Source of the DNA: an uncultured Ruminococcus sp.
GTDB lineage: Bacteria; Bacillota; Clostridia; Oscillospirales; Ruminococcaceae
Direction: 5' to 3'
DNA length: 64,000 nucleotides
NCBI GenBank assembly: GCA_900539835.1
Contig: UQDR01000009.1
Coordinates: forward strand, 4,907 to 68,906
Shown: one piece after another, positions 45,499 to 54,546 of the stretch
Position numbering within the stretch: position 1 is the first letter of the stretch
Layout: the number at the start of each line of letters is the position of its first letter
Notes under the pieces: model-generated
Seen by the model: only the letters and a program-made list of their open reading frames with translations
Database searches by the model: none
What the model was told of the DNA's origin: nothing
Made by a program: the position numbers and the translations under genes

Positions 45499-45565
45499 TA
45501 CAATTTCCCTCAAATCTTATAAGTTTATATTAGGAACCTTGTCCCGATGTTGTCATTAATCATTG

Positions 45566-46231
45566 CTATATATTTAGCCTGTGAATTATTTTTAATATAT
45601 CATATGGATTTTCTGCGAGATAATCGGCTCCTGCTTTTTCAAGCTCAGCTTTTCCCCTGAAGCCCCATTCACATCCAATGCATGGTATATTACCGTTATG
45701 TGCAGTTATAACATCCACATCTGAATCTCCGATGAATATAACTTCTGATTTATCAAAATTAAATATATTAATGATATCATAAATAATCTGCGGATCGGGC
45801 TTTGCAGCAACACCGTCACGCTTTCCGATCACAGCGTCAAATTTATTATCCTGAAAAAGATTGTTTACAATATGCTTTGCAAAAGAATCAGTTTTGTTTG
45901 AAGCAACTGCACATTTTATATCAAGCACATTTTTCAATTCAGAAACGACTTCATTTATGCCGTCATAAGGTCTTGTCTTGTTAAGACAGCACTTTTCATA
46001 TTTTTCTGCGAAAAGTGCATGAAGCCTCATGACTTCTTCACTGTTTCTGTGTTCCTCCGGCAAAGCACGTTCAGACAGCTTAACAGTACCGTTACCTACA
46101 AAATAATAATACTTGTCCACCTCATGAACAGGATATCCTAATTCAATAAGAGAGCCGTTCACAGCATCTGCAAGATCATATACAGAATTTATTAAAGTTC
46201 CGTCCAAATCAAATATTACAAGTTTTATCAT
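45566..46231 (-). CDS. HAD phosphatase, phosphoglycolate-phosphatase-like
   Basis: About 221 residues. Motif I FDLDGTLINSVYDLADAVN, motif II VASNKTD, motif III KPDPQIIYDII and motif IV VIFIGDSDVDVITA. The LINSxxDLADAVN segment is typical of Gph-type enzymes, which clear 2-phosphoglycolate made during DNA repair, but other phosphate esters are possible. Several in-frame ATGs compete (46243, 46240, 46231); I place the start at the last, immediately before IKLVIFDLDG, because GGA lies twelve bases upstream. The frame extends to 46324 without a ribosome site. Confidence 0.82.
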   Translation of the reverse strand: MIKLVIFDLDGTLINSVYDLADAVNGSLIELGYPVHEVDKYYYFVGNGTVKLSERALPEEHRNSEEVMRLHALFAEKYEKCCLNKTRPYDGINEVVSELKNVLDIKCAVASNKTDSFAKHIVNNLFQDNKFDAVIGKRDGVAAKPDPQIIYDIINIFNFDKSEVIFIGDSDVDVITAHNGNIPCIGCEWGFRGKAELEKAGADYLAENPYDILKIIHRLNI

Positions 46232-46341
46232 TTTATTCATCATTCCGATTCTTTTTTTACATATGTCAAAACAATTTAATATATGATACCACATATTTAT
46301 GACTTTATTATTAACAATAATCACAATTATTAATAAATTTA

Positions 46342-46359
46342 GGGCGCATTTCTGCGCCC
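46342..46359. terminator. Hairpin terminator after mntP
   Basis: GGGCGCA (46342-46348) and TGCGCCC (46353-46359), a GC-rich 7-bp stem just past the mntP stop, with a mixed T-rich tail on the minus strand. Confidence 0.7.
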
Positions 46360-46363
46360 ATTT

Positions 46364-46927
46364 TTAGAAAAACATATGCTCAATAAATATTTTCACGCCG
46401 ATTCCTATAAGTATCAGCCCTCCGAGAATCTGGGCTTTGCTGTTTAATACAGTTCCAAATTTTTTTCCTATGAATACTCCTGCAAAGCTGAAAATGAAAG
46501 TAACACCGCAGATAAAAGCGGCAGCACTTACAATATTCACTGAAAGAGCAGCAAAGCTGACTCCAACTGCCAGTGCATCAATGCTTGTTGCCACCCCTTG
46601 CACCAACAACAGTCCTAATGTAAGAGAAAACTGTGTTTCACAGCTGTTCTCATCTTTTTTTAATGAGTCAACAAGCATCTTTCCGCCAATAAAAGATAAG
46701 AGTATTAAGGCAATGTAATGATCAATGCTTGTTATGTATCTTGTAAAGGTTTTTCCAAGAGCGAAACCTATTGTAGGCATTATTCCCTGAAACAGTCCGA
46801 AACATACACCGCAGGCAGCGGCTGCTTTCCAGCCGGATTTTTTCAGACACAGTCCATTGGTAACCGATACGGCAAAAGCGTCCATAGACAATCCAACGGC
46901 AAGTAATAATAACTCAGTAAGTCTCAT
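46364..46927 (-). CDS. mntP: Manganese efflux pump MntP
   Basis: A 187-residue six-helix membrane protein exporting Mn2+. Both conserved acidic repeats are visible: LSMDAFAVSVTNGL near residue 14 and ATSIDALAVGVSFAAL near 112, plus GGKMLVDSLK. No yybP-ykoY manganese riboswitch precedes it; instead it starts 18 bases after tgt, so it is read with the queuosine operon. Ribosome site GAAAGGA. Confidence 0.93.
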   Translation of the reverse strand: MRLTELLLLAVGLSMDAFAVSVTNGLCLKKSGWKAAAACGVCFGLFQGIMPTIGFALGKTFTRYITSIDHYIALILLSFIGGKMLVDSLKKDENSCETQFSLTLGLLLVQGVATSIDALAVGVSFAALSVNIVSAAAFICGVTFIFSFAGVFIGKKFGTVLNSKAQILGGLILIGIGVKIFIEHMFF

Positions 46928-46945
46928 TGATATATTCCTTTCAGA

Positions 46946-48088
<1,143 letters not shown>

Positions 48089-48105
48089 TCAGTTCTCCTT
48101 AAAAT

Positions 48106-48486
48106 TTATTTAAAGTCATAGAATTTCATAGTTTCACGATTTCTGCTTTCATGCTTTTCATAATAACCGATAAGTTTATCATTTTCATCTCTCAAAGCAA
48201 CCATATATACATCTCTGTTGTCTTTTTTGTTATAAAAAGTATAAATCAGATTGTTATCTTTGTTTTCTTCAAACCAAGCTATAACTTTTTTTATAATTTC
48301 TCCTGATTTTTCATTGTGACAATTAAGAATTGAACTTCCGATAAGTTTTTCTCCGCCACTCTTTTCATATCTTTTTATTGCCGTAGGGTTCATGTATATT
48401 ATTGTGTGATTAAGATCACAAATTACTACAGCTTGTTTGTCAGCGTCAATAATGCTTTTGAAATATTGATTAATTATCTTGTCCAT
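48106..48486 (-). CDS. Single PAS-domain protein between queA and tgt
   Basis: A 126-residue stand-alone PAS sensor domain. AVVICDLNHTIIYMNPTAIKRY is the PAS core and GSSILNCHNEKSGEIIKKV resembles the NCHPPKS segment of PAS domains in DUF438 proteins, some of which bind haem or flavin. There is no output domain, helix-turn-helix or membrane segment. It lies 19 bases after queA and 17 before tgt, so it is co-expressed with queuosine genes. Role unknown; a redox or ligand sensor or partner subunit is possible. Confidence 0.85.
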   Translation of the reverse strand: MDKIINQYFKSIIDADKQAVVICDLNHTIIYMNPTAIKRYEKSGGEKLIGSSILNCHNEKSGEIIKKVIAWFEENKDNNLIYTFYNKKDNRDVYMVALRDENDKLIGYYEKHESRNRETMKFYDFK

Positions 48487-48505
48487 TTAAATCTCCAATC
48501 TATAA

Positions 48506-49549
48506 TTATAAAATTGCCATACTGTCGCCGAAACTGAAAAATCTGTATTTTTCTTCAACAGCTGTACGGTAAGCGTTCATGGTGTTTTCATATCCTAAAA
48601 AAGCAGACACAAGCATAATAAGCGTACTTTCAGGCAGATGAAAATTGGTGATAAGTCCGTCAAGTACTTTAAATTTATATCCCGGATATATAAATATATC
48701 AGTATATCCGTCGCAGGGCTTGATCTCATTATAAAACGTGGCAACACTTTCTAAAGTTCTGCATGATGTAGTACCTACAGCAATAACTCTGCCGCCATTG
48801 CTCTTTGTTTGATTGATTAAATCAGCAGTGCGCTTTGGTATTTCATAATGCTCTCGGTGCATTTTGTGATCAAGCACCTTATCCTCCTTTACAGGACGAA
48901 AGGTTCCAAGTCCTACATGGAGAGTAACATATGCAATGTTTACTCCCATGGCTTCAATGTCTTTAAGCATTTCCTTTGTAAAATGAAGTCCTGCTGTGGG
49001 AGCAGCCGAAGAACCAAGCTCGTTGGAATAAACAGTCTGATACCGTTCCTTGTCTTCTAATTTCTCAGTAATGTAAGGCGGAAGCGGCATCTGACCTATT
49101 TCATCAAGAGCAGCAAAGAAGTTATCCTCACATTCAAATCTAGCAATACGGTTTCCGTCATCTAAGATATCAGTGATCACAGCTTTAAGCTTTCCACCGC
49201 CGAAAATGAATTCCGTACCGATTTTCGCTTTTTTGCCGGGACGGCATAAAATCTCCCATTCCAGATTTCCACGCTGTTCAACTAAAAGGAATTCGATGAA
49301 CGACCCGTTGTCTGCTTTTTCACCGTAAATTCGTGCCGGAAGAACTCTTGAATCATTTAATACAAGTAAATCACCTTTTTGTAAATAATCGCATAGATTA
49401 TAAAAATGATTGTGTTCAATATCTCCTGTATTTCTGTCAACCTTTAGAAGTCGGGAGGCGTTTCTCGGTTCAGCAGGCTTCTGAGCAATAAGCTCTTGCG
49501 GAAGCTCATAATAAAAATCTGATTTTTTCATGTTTTTTAAATCAAGCAT
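48506..49549 (-). CDS. queA: S-adenosylmethionine:tRNA ribosyltransferase-isomerase
   Basis: A 347-residue enzyme making epoxyqueuosine in tRNA from preQ1 and SAM. Family stretches: FYYELPQELIAQKPAEPR, VLNDSRVLPARI, SSAAPTAGLHFT, HVGLGTFRPV and YPGYKFKVLDGLITNFHLPEST in parts. It heads the minus-strand queuosine operon; GGAG precedes the ATG. An in-frame ATG seven codons in (MKKSDFYYEL) is an alternative start. Its promoter region is shared with the lysine riboswitch transcript in the opposite direction. Confidence 0.96.
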   Translation of the reverse strand: MLDLKNMKKSDFYYELPQELIAQKPAEPRNASRLLKVDRNTGDIEHNHFYNLCDYLQKGDLLVLNDSRVLPARIYGEKADNGSFIEFLLVEQRGNLEWEILCRPGKKAKIGTEFIFGGGKLKAVITDILDDGNRIARFECEDNFFAALDEIGQMPLPPYITEKLEDKERYQTVYSNELGSSAAPTAGLHFTKEMLKDIEAMGVNIAYVTLHVGLGTFRPVKEDKVLDHKMHREHYEIPKRTADLINQTKSNGGRVIAVGTTSCRTLESVATFYNEIKPCDGYTDIFIYPGYKFKVLDGLITNFHLPESTLIMLVSAFLGYENTMNAYRTAVEEKYRFFSFGDSMAIL

Positions 49550-49612
49550 TTTTTATCTCCTAATGTAAAGTTTTTATTTTACAAAAAATTAATAATTTCC
49601 TTTATATACCCC

Positions 49613-49641
49613 TTGACATGTGTCAATATATCTGTTATCAT
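49613..49641 (+). promoter_or_regulatory. Promoter for the lysine riboswitch transcript
   Basis: TTGACA (49613-49618) and TATCAT (49636-49641), spacer 17. A second TTGACA on the opposite strand (49626-49621) lies 2 bases away, forming the inverted repeat TTGACATGTGTCAA, possibly the -35 of the queA promoter. Confidence 0.7.
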
Positions 49642-49653
49642 AAAAATTGAAAA

Positions 49654-49830
49654 GATAGAGGTGCGGTCAAAATTAGTAGTATTTCTGAGATGTGTTTGTC
49701 ATAGCGATCCCAAAGCTTGTTCGGAAATGTGAAAGGTGCGACTGCCGAAGCACAGGTGTGGGAAGCCTGAAGCTGACTGTAGTTTTAACAGAACTCCGGT
49801 TGTCATCATTGATTATGATGGAGTGCTATC
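49654..49830 (+). promoter_or_regulatory. Lysine (L-box) riboswitch
   Basis: Conserved lysine-aptamer pieces occur in order: GATAGAGGTGCG (49654-49665), TTAGTAGT, GAAAGGTGCG, then CTGCCGAAGCAC, TGGGAAGCC and CTGAAGCTGACTG. The 5' GATAG pairs with CTATC at 49826-49830 to close P1. The downstream terminator and the asd-dapA-dapB genes fit repression by lysine. It occupies most of the 451-base gap between queA and asd. Confidence 0.92.
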
Positions 49831-49874
49831 GACATATAATTTATGTCAACATTCTTATTATATTGTATGATGAG

Positions 49875-49896
49875 CTGGTTTTCAACCAGTTTTTTT
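49875..49896 (+). terminator. Riboswitch-controlled intrinsic terminator
   Basis: CTGGTT (49875-49880) and AACCAG (49884-49889) followed by seven Ts, 45 bases after the aptamer. Lysine binding should favour it and stop transcription before asd. Confidence 0.82.
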
Positions 49897-50000
49897 ATTG
49901 TTTGCTCATTTTTTATGTTTTGTGCAACTTTTTAATGATTTTGAGCAGCGTTTTGTGAATTTTGACATATTAAATTTTATTTTTTAAAGGAGTTTTAATA

Positions 50001-51083
50001 ATGAAGAAATTTAATGTAGGCATAATCGGTGCAACAGGCATGGTGGGACAGAGATTTTCTCTTCTCCTTGACAAACATCCCTGGTTTAATGTAGTGTGTG
50101 TTGCAGCATCACCTCGTTCAGCAGGAAAAAAGCTTAAAGATGCAGTTGGAGCTAAATGGGCTATGTCTGAGCCTATTCCTGAGGCGATAGGTGAGCTTAC
50201 AGTTATGGATGCAACAGCTGATATTGATAAAATCTCTTCAATGGTTGACTTTGTGTTCTGTGCAGTTGATATGCCTAAGGATCAGATAAAAGCTCTGGAA
50301 GAAGCTTATGCTAAAGCAGAGTGTCCGGTAGTGTCAAATAACTCTGCCCATAGAGGAACACCTGATGTTCCGATGGTAGTGCCTGAGATAAATCCTGAGC
50401 ATATTGAAATTATTGAGGCTCAGAGAAAGCGTCTTGGTACTAAGAGAGGCTTTGTTGCTGTTAAATCAAACTGCTCACTTCAGAGTTATGTTCCTGCACT
50501 TCATCCTCTTATGGAAAAGTTTAAGGTAACAAAGGCTTTGGCTTGTACTTATCAGGCAATTTCCGGTGCAGGAAAAACTTTTGAAACTTTCCCTGATATT
50601 CTTGATAACGTAATTCCTTTTATTGGCGGCGAAGAAGAAAAATCAGAGCAGGAGCCTTTGAAGATTTGGGGACATATTGAGGGAGATAAGATCGTAAATG
50701 CGACTGAACCTTCAATTACAACACAGTGTCTTAGAGTTCCTGTTTCTGACGGACATACAGCAGCAGTATTTGCTTCATTTGAAAAGAAGCCTACTAAAGA
50801 AGAAATTCTTGAAGCATGGAAGAATTTCAGCGGTGTTCCTCAGGAGCTTGAGCTTCCGTCTGCTCCAAAGCAGTTCCTCCATTATTTTGAAGAGGATAAC
50901 CGTCCACAAGCTAAGCTTGACAGAAATCTTGAAGGCGGCATGGCTGTATCAATCGGACGACTTCGTGAAGATACTCAATATGACTATAAATTTGTTTGTC
51001 TTTCACATAATACATTGAGAGGTGCAGCAGGCGGAGCTGTTCTTATGGCTGAGCTTTTAGCTGCAAAGGGATATTTTGATTAA
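50001..51083 (+). CDS. asd: Aspartate-semialdehyde dehydrogenase
   Basis: A 360-residue NADPH-dependent enzyme reducing aspartyl phosphate to aspartate semialdehyde. It has GATGMVGQRF for cofactor binding, catalytic Cys in KSNCSLQSYVPAL and catalytic His in VSDGHTAAV. The sequence belongs to the archaeal/fungal-like class rather than the E. coli class. It is the first gene under the lysine riboswitch and supplies the dapA substrate. AAAGGAG precedes the ATG. Confidence 0.95.
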   Translation: MKKFNVGIIGATGMVGQRFSLLLDKHPWFNVVCVAASPRSAGKKLKDAVGAKWAMSEPIPEAIGELTVMDATADIDKISSMVDFVFCAVDMPKDQIKALEEAYAKAECPVVSNNSAHRGTPDVPMVVPEINPEHIEIIEAQRKRLGTKRGFVAVKSNCSLQSYVPALHPLMEKFKVTKALACTYQAISGAGKTFETFPDILDNVIPFIGGEEEKSEQEPLKIWGHIEGDKIVNATEPSITTQCLRVPVSDGHTAAVFASFEKKPTKEEILEAWKNFSGVPQELELPSAPKQFLHYFEEDNRPQAKLDRNLEGGMAVSIGRLREDTQYDYKFVCLSHNTLRGAAGGAVLMAELLAAKGYFD

Positions 51084-51088
51084 ATAAT

Positions 51089-51544
51089 ATGGAGATTTTA
51101 ATTAAGCGGGCTGATGAAAGTGATTTTGAAATTGCTTTTCAACTGACAAAAGAGCTTATGGCATATCATAATGCCTTAGATATTTTTGTGCTCACTCCAA
51201 AACGACTTAAAGAGCTTATTGTTAATGGAGAAATATATAGTTATATAGTTTATGCCGATAAAGAAGCGATAGGTCTTATGAATTGTTTTTGGAAGCTTAC
51301 TACTTTTACAGGCAGAAAAATTCTTTATATTGAAGATCTTTATACAAAAGAGCAGTATAGGGGGAGCGGTATCGGCAAGAAGCTGATCGAAAACGCTAAA
51401 AGTATTGCTTTGGAAAATGATTGTGAGCAAATTGAACTTAAATGCATTAATTGGAATAAAAATTCCGCTGGATTTTATGAGTCTATCGGAATGAAATCTG
51501 AAACAGAGTGGATAACTTATACTATGGATAAATCACTTTTCTGA
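51089..51544 (+). CDS. GNAT acetyltransferase inside the lysine operon
   Basis: A 151-residue GCN5-related N-acetyltransferase. The acetyl-CoA motif is YRGSGIGKKLIENAK, preceded by the beta4 strand YIEDLYTKEQ and followed by LKCINWNKNSAGFYESIGM. It resembles small amino-acid or polyamine acetyltransferases. It starts 5 bases after asd with no visible Shine-Dalgarno, so it probably depends on translational coupling. Its place between asd and dapA hints at a substrate linked to lysine/diaminopimelate or to aspartate-family amines, which is only an inference. Confidence 0.85.
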   Translation: MEILIKRADESDFEIAFQLTKELMAYHNALDIFVLTPKRLKELIVNGEIYSYIVYADKEAIGLMNCFWKLTTFTGRKILYIEDLYTKEQYRGSGIGKKLIENAKSIALENDCEQIELKCINWNKNSAGFYESIGMKSETEWITYTMDKSLF

Positions 51545-51566
51545 TTTTTCTTGAAAGGAGTTTATT

Positions 51567-52457
51567 ATGAAGAATACCATATTCACAGGTGCCGGCGTCG
51601 CTATAGTTACACCGATGAATCAGGATGGCTCCATTAACTTTGACAAACTTGGAGAGCTTATTGATTTTAATATTGATAACGGTACTGATGCAATTATTAT
51701 TTGCGGAACAACCGGTGAAAGTGCTACTATGTCTGACGAAGAACATATTGAGTGTATCAGATATGCAGTGGAAAAGGTTAATAAAAGAGTTCCTGTTGTT
51801 GCAGGAACAGGTTCTAATCATACTGAATATGCAGTTAATCTTTCTAAAAAAGCCGAGGAGCTTGGCGCTGACGCATTGCTTGTTGTAACTCCTTATTACA
51901 ACAAAACTTCACAGCATGGACTTATTAAACATTTTACTTCTATTGCTGAAGCTGTTGATTTGCCTATTATCCTTTATAATGTACCGTCAAGAACAGGAGT
52001 TAATATTACCCCTGAAACTTGTTTTGAGCTTTCAAAGATTGATAATATTGTTGCGGTTAAGGAAGCAAGCGGTAATATCAGTCAGGTAGCAAAGATTGCT
52101 GCACTTTGCGGTGATAATCTTGATATTTATTCCGGCAATGACGACCAGATCATTCCAATTATGTCGCTGGGCGGCAAGGGTGTTATCTCTGTGCTTTCAA
52201 ATTGTATGCCTTTTGAAACTCATGAGATCTGTCAGCTTTGTCTTGATAATAATTATGAGGAAGCAAGAAAAAAAGCTAATCGGATTCTTGGTTTTACAAA
52301 TGCACTTTTCTGTGATGTAAACCCTGTTCCTGTTAAAGAGGCGCTAAACATTATGGGATTCAAAGCAGGTCCTTGCAGACTTCCATTAGTTGAAATGACC
52401 GATGCAAATATTGAAAAGCTTACAAATGAAATGAAAGCTATCGGACTTGTAAAATAA
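51567..52457 (+). CDS. dapA: 4-hydroxy-tetrahydrodipicolinate synthase
   Basis: A 296-residue TIM-barrel aldolase condensing pyruvate with aspartate semialdehyde. Key pieces: GTTGESATM for pyruvate binding, LLVVTPYYNKTSQHG with the catalytic tyrosine, LYNVPSRTG, and the Schiff-base lysine in VAVKEASGN. AAAGGAG precedes the ATG. It is in the lysine-riboswitch operon, 22 bases after the GNAT gene. Confidence 0.96.
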   Translation: MKNTIFTGAGVAIVTPMNQDGSINFDKLGELIDFNIDNGTDAIIICGTTGESATMSDEEHIECIRYAVEKVNKRVPVVAGTGSNHTEYAVNLSKKAEELGADALLVVTPYYNKTSQHGLIKHFTSIAEAVDLPIILYNVPSRTGVNITPETCFELSKIDNIVAVKEASGNISQVAKIAALCGDNLDIYSGNDDQIIPIMSLGGKGVISVLSNCMPFETHEICQLCLDNNYEEARKKANRILGFTNALFCDVNPVPVKEALNIMGFKAGPCRLPLVEMTDANIEKLTNEMKAIGLVK

Positions 52458-52465
52458 AATAATAT

Positions 52466-52495
52466 CGGGCGAATTTGATTTCGCCCGTTTGTTTT
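52466..52495 (+). terminator. Intrinsic terminator between dapA and dapB
   Basis: CGGGCGAA (52466-52473) and TTCGCCCG (52480-52487) then TTTGTTTT. It is a strong stem inside an apparent operon; dapB starts 36 bases past it with no clear promoter between. Confidence 0.82.
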
Positions 52496-52522
52496 AATTA
52501 AATTAAGAGGGGAATTATAAAC

Positions 52523-53281
52523 ATGACTAATATTGCTATATGCGGTGCTTGCGGTAAAATGGGCAGAGTTATTTATGATATTATATCAAATCGTGATGAT
52601 TGTAAAACTGTCGCAGGAGTTGATAAGGTAGCTCAAAGCTATGCGGATTTTCCTGTAGTAGACAAAATATCAAAGCTTCCTGAAAAACCTAATGTTATAA
52701 TAGATTTTTCACACCCATCGCTTCTTGATGAGTTGTTAGATTACTGTATGACAAATGGTGTTGCCGCTGTTATTGCTACTACCGGTTATTCGTCAGAGCA
52801 GATTGAAAAGATACATAAAGCGTCGGAAAGTATTCCCGTTTTCTTTACGTTCAATATGTCTTTAGGAATCAATCTTCTTGCTGATCTTGCTAAAAAAGCG
52901 GCAAAGGTTCTTGAAGGGCAGTATGATATAGAAATCCTTGAAAAGCATCATAATCAGAAAATTGACGCTCCAAGCGGTACGGCAATTATGCTTGCTGACG
53001 CTATTAACGAAGAACTTGACAGCAAGTGCAATTATGTTTATGACAGACATTCTGTAAGAGCCAAGAGAACCAATGCTGAAATAGGTATGCATTCAATAAG
53101 AGGCGGCACTATTGTTGGTGAGCATGAAATTATATTTGCAGGCAGAGATGAGGTAATTTCTCTTAAGCATGAGGCACACTCAAAATCAGTTTTTGCCGTG
53201 GGTTCGGTGAATGCGGCTATTTTCTTAAATAATAAGCCTGCCGGACTTTATGCTATGAGTGATTTATTAAAAGAAAGCTAA
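52523..53281 (+). CDS. dapB: 4-hydroxy-tetrahydrodipicolinate reductase
   Basis: A 252-residue NAD(P)H enzyme reducing the dapA product on the way to diaminopimelate and lysine. Nucleotide site CGACGKMGRVI (GxxGxMG type), catalytic region EKHHNQKIDAPSGTA with the conserved His pair and Lys, and GEHEIIFAGRDE. GAGGGG precedes the ATG. Expression probably depends on readthrough of the terminator after dapA. Confidence 0.96.
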   Translation: MTNIAICGACGKMGRVIYDIISNRDDCKTVAGVDKVAQSYADFPVVDKISKLPEKPNVIIDFSHPSLLDELLDYCMTNGVAAVIATTGYSSEQIEKIHKASESIPVFFTFNMSLGINLLADLAKKAAKVLEGQYDIEILEKHHNQKIDAPSGTAIMLADAINEELDSKCNYVYDRHSVRAKRTNAEIGMHSIRGGTIVGEHEIIFAGRDEVISLKHEAHSKSVFAVGSVNAAIFLNNKPAGLYAMSDLLKES

Positions 53282-53292
53282 GAATGAATTTA

Positions 53293-53321
53293 CCCTGTAT
53301 CAGAAATGATACAGGGCTTTT
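53293..53321. terminator. Intrinsic terminator after dapB
   Basis: CCCTGTATC (53293-53301) and GATACAGGG (53308-53316) then CTTTTTG. Confidence 0.9.
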
Positions 53322-53323
53322 TG

Positions 53324-53899
53324 TTATATCTTATATTTGTCTTTGTCTGAATCTGAAATACTGCGGATAACCTTGCATGGGTTTCCTGCGGCAACCACAC
53401 CTGAGGGTATATTTTTAGTCACAACACTTCCTCCGCCGATAACTACGTTATCTCCGATTGTAACTCCCGGCATAACGCAGACATTTCCCCCGATCCAGAC
53501 ATTATTGCCTACTGTAATTGGCAGGGCATATTCAAGACCTGAGTTTCTTATCTCATAGTTAATTGGATGACCTGCGGTATAGAATCCGCAGTTGGGAGCA
53601 ATAAAGCAGTTATCTCCGAAGGTTACCTTTGCACCGTCAAGAATGACAAGATTGTGGTTTGCATAAAAATTCTCGCCGATTTCAATATTGCTTCCGTAAT
53701 CGCACCAGAAGTTTTGCTCGATCCAAAACTTTTCGCCTGTTTTTCGGAGAATTTTTTTCATAAGTTTATGACGTTCATCAGCCTGAGATGGCATAAGTCT
53801 GTTATATTCAGCGCAAAGCTCTTTACACCTCATTAATTCGCTGCTCAGGCTTGATGGGTCGTAAAGCATACCTGAAAAGGCTTTTTCTTTTTCTGTCAT
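53324..53899 (-). CDS. Maltose/galactoside O-acetyltransferase family (Maa/LacA)
   Basis: A 191-residue left-handed beta-helix acetyltransferase. The N-terminal helical region EKAFSGMLYDP and GENFYANHNLVILDGAKVTFGDNCFIAPN, TAGHP (catalytic His region), GNNVWIGGNVCVMPGVTIGDNVVIGGGSVV in segments and AAGNPCKVIR are classic for Maa. It acetylates sugars or wall glycans from acetyl-CoA. AAAAGGAG precedes the ATG. The shifted frame of the upstream GNAT reads into it without a stop. Confidence 0.93.
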   Translation of the reverse strand: MTEKEKAFSGMLYDPSSLSSELMRCKELCAEYNRLMPSQADERHKLMKKILRKTGEKFWIEQNFWCDYGSNIEIGENFYANHNLVILDGAKVTFGDNCFIAPNCGFYTAGHPINYEIRNSGLEYALPITVGNNVWIGGNVCVMPGVTIGDNVVIGGGSVVTKNIPSGVVAAGNPCKVIRSISDSDKDKYKI

Positions 53900-53955
53900 A
53901 GTGATTCTCCTTTTTAGAAGCAGATTGTATTCATAGCTATCGCCTTGATATTGCT

Positions 53956-54369
53956 CTATCTTTCGAGCGATAATTTCTTTAAATCCAAAGCTCTCGTAAA
54001 TATGCAGGGCTTTTTGTTATTATCCTCAACTCCAACGGTAAATTCACAATAACCTTTATTTTCAAGTATATTTATTACGTTTTTTAATAAATACTTACCT
54101 AATCCTGAATTCTGATAATCTTTGCAAATGCGAAATGCAAACAGGTATGCACATTTGCCTCTTATAGCTTCAAGTTCATCTTCGCTTTGATATTTGACAC
54201 GCAGCTCACCAATTAATTCATTATCTGCGAATAAAGCAAAAATATCGATAATACCTTTTCTGATATTTTCGGTATTTTCTTTAATCATGTCATCAAGGTC
54301 ATTATATTCAAATAACTTATCAAGCAATGGGATTTCTTTTTCTGTAAGAGATCTAACTGTATATTGCAA
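53956..54369 (-). pseudogene. GNAT acetyltransferase with a -1 frameshift near the C-terminus
   Basis: The frame from a TTG at 54369 (ten bases after AAGGA; ATG at 54378 is too close) encodes a GNAT with RICKDYQNSGLGKYLLKNV as the acetyl-CoA motif and FTVGVEDNNKK as beta strand. It then ends in an atypical tail (PCIFTRALD...). In the -1 frame from the AACAAAAAG run near 54011-54019, the minus strand instead reads KALHIYESFGFKEIIARK, the expected GNAT ending, and stays open into maa. One lost A in the A-run explains this. It may be a pseudogene, a sequencing error or a slippage site. Confidence 0.72.
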
Positions 54370-54403
54370 ATTTATCATTTCCTTAATAATTATTTGTTTA
54401 ATT

Positions 54404-54432
54404 ATTATAGCACACGCACTGTTTATTTTCAA
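54404..54432 (-). promoter_or_regulatory. Promoter for the GNAT-maa pair
   Basis: Minus strand TTGAAA (54432-54427) and TATAAT (54409-54404), spacer 17. Confidence 0.75.
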
Positions 54433-54466
54433 GCGTGTATATATTATTATTTAATAAAATACTTAA

Positions 54467-54505
54467 CCGAAAAAATGTCCACCACATATTTTATGGCGGA
54501 CATTT
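54467..54505 (-). terminator. Intrinsic terminator of the scaffold/GGGtGRT operon
   Basis: Minus strand AAATGTCC/GGACATTT (54505-54473) with inner CCA/TGG pairing, followed by a T run. Confidence 0.75.
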
Positions 54506-54546
54506 ATCTTATTATGTAATTTGAATTGACATTGACGTCAAAAGCT

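Noticed and set aside
49692..49958. Open reading frame of 88 codons on the plus strand
   Set aside because: It lies within the lysine riboswitch and its terminator, has no ribosome site and a composition unlike the real genes.
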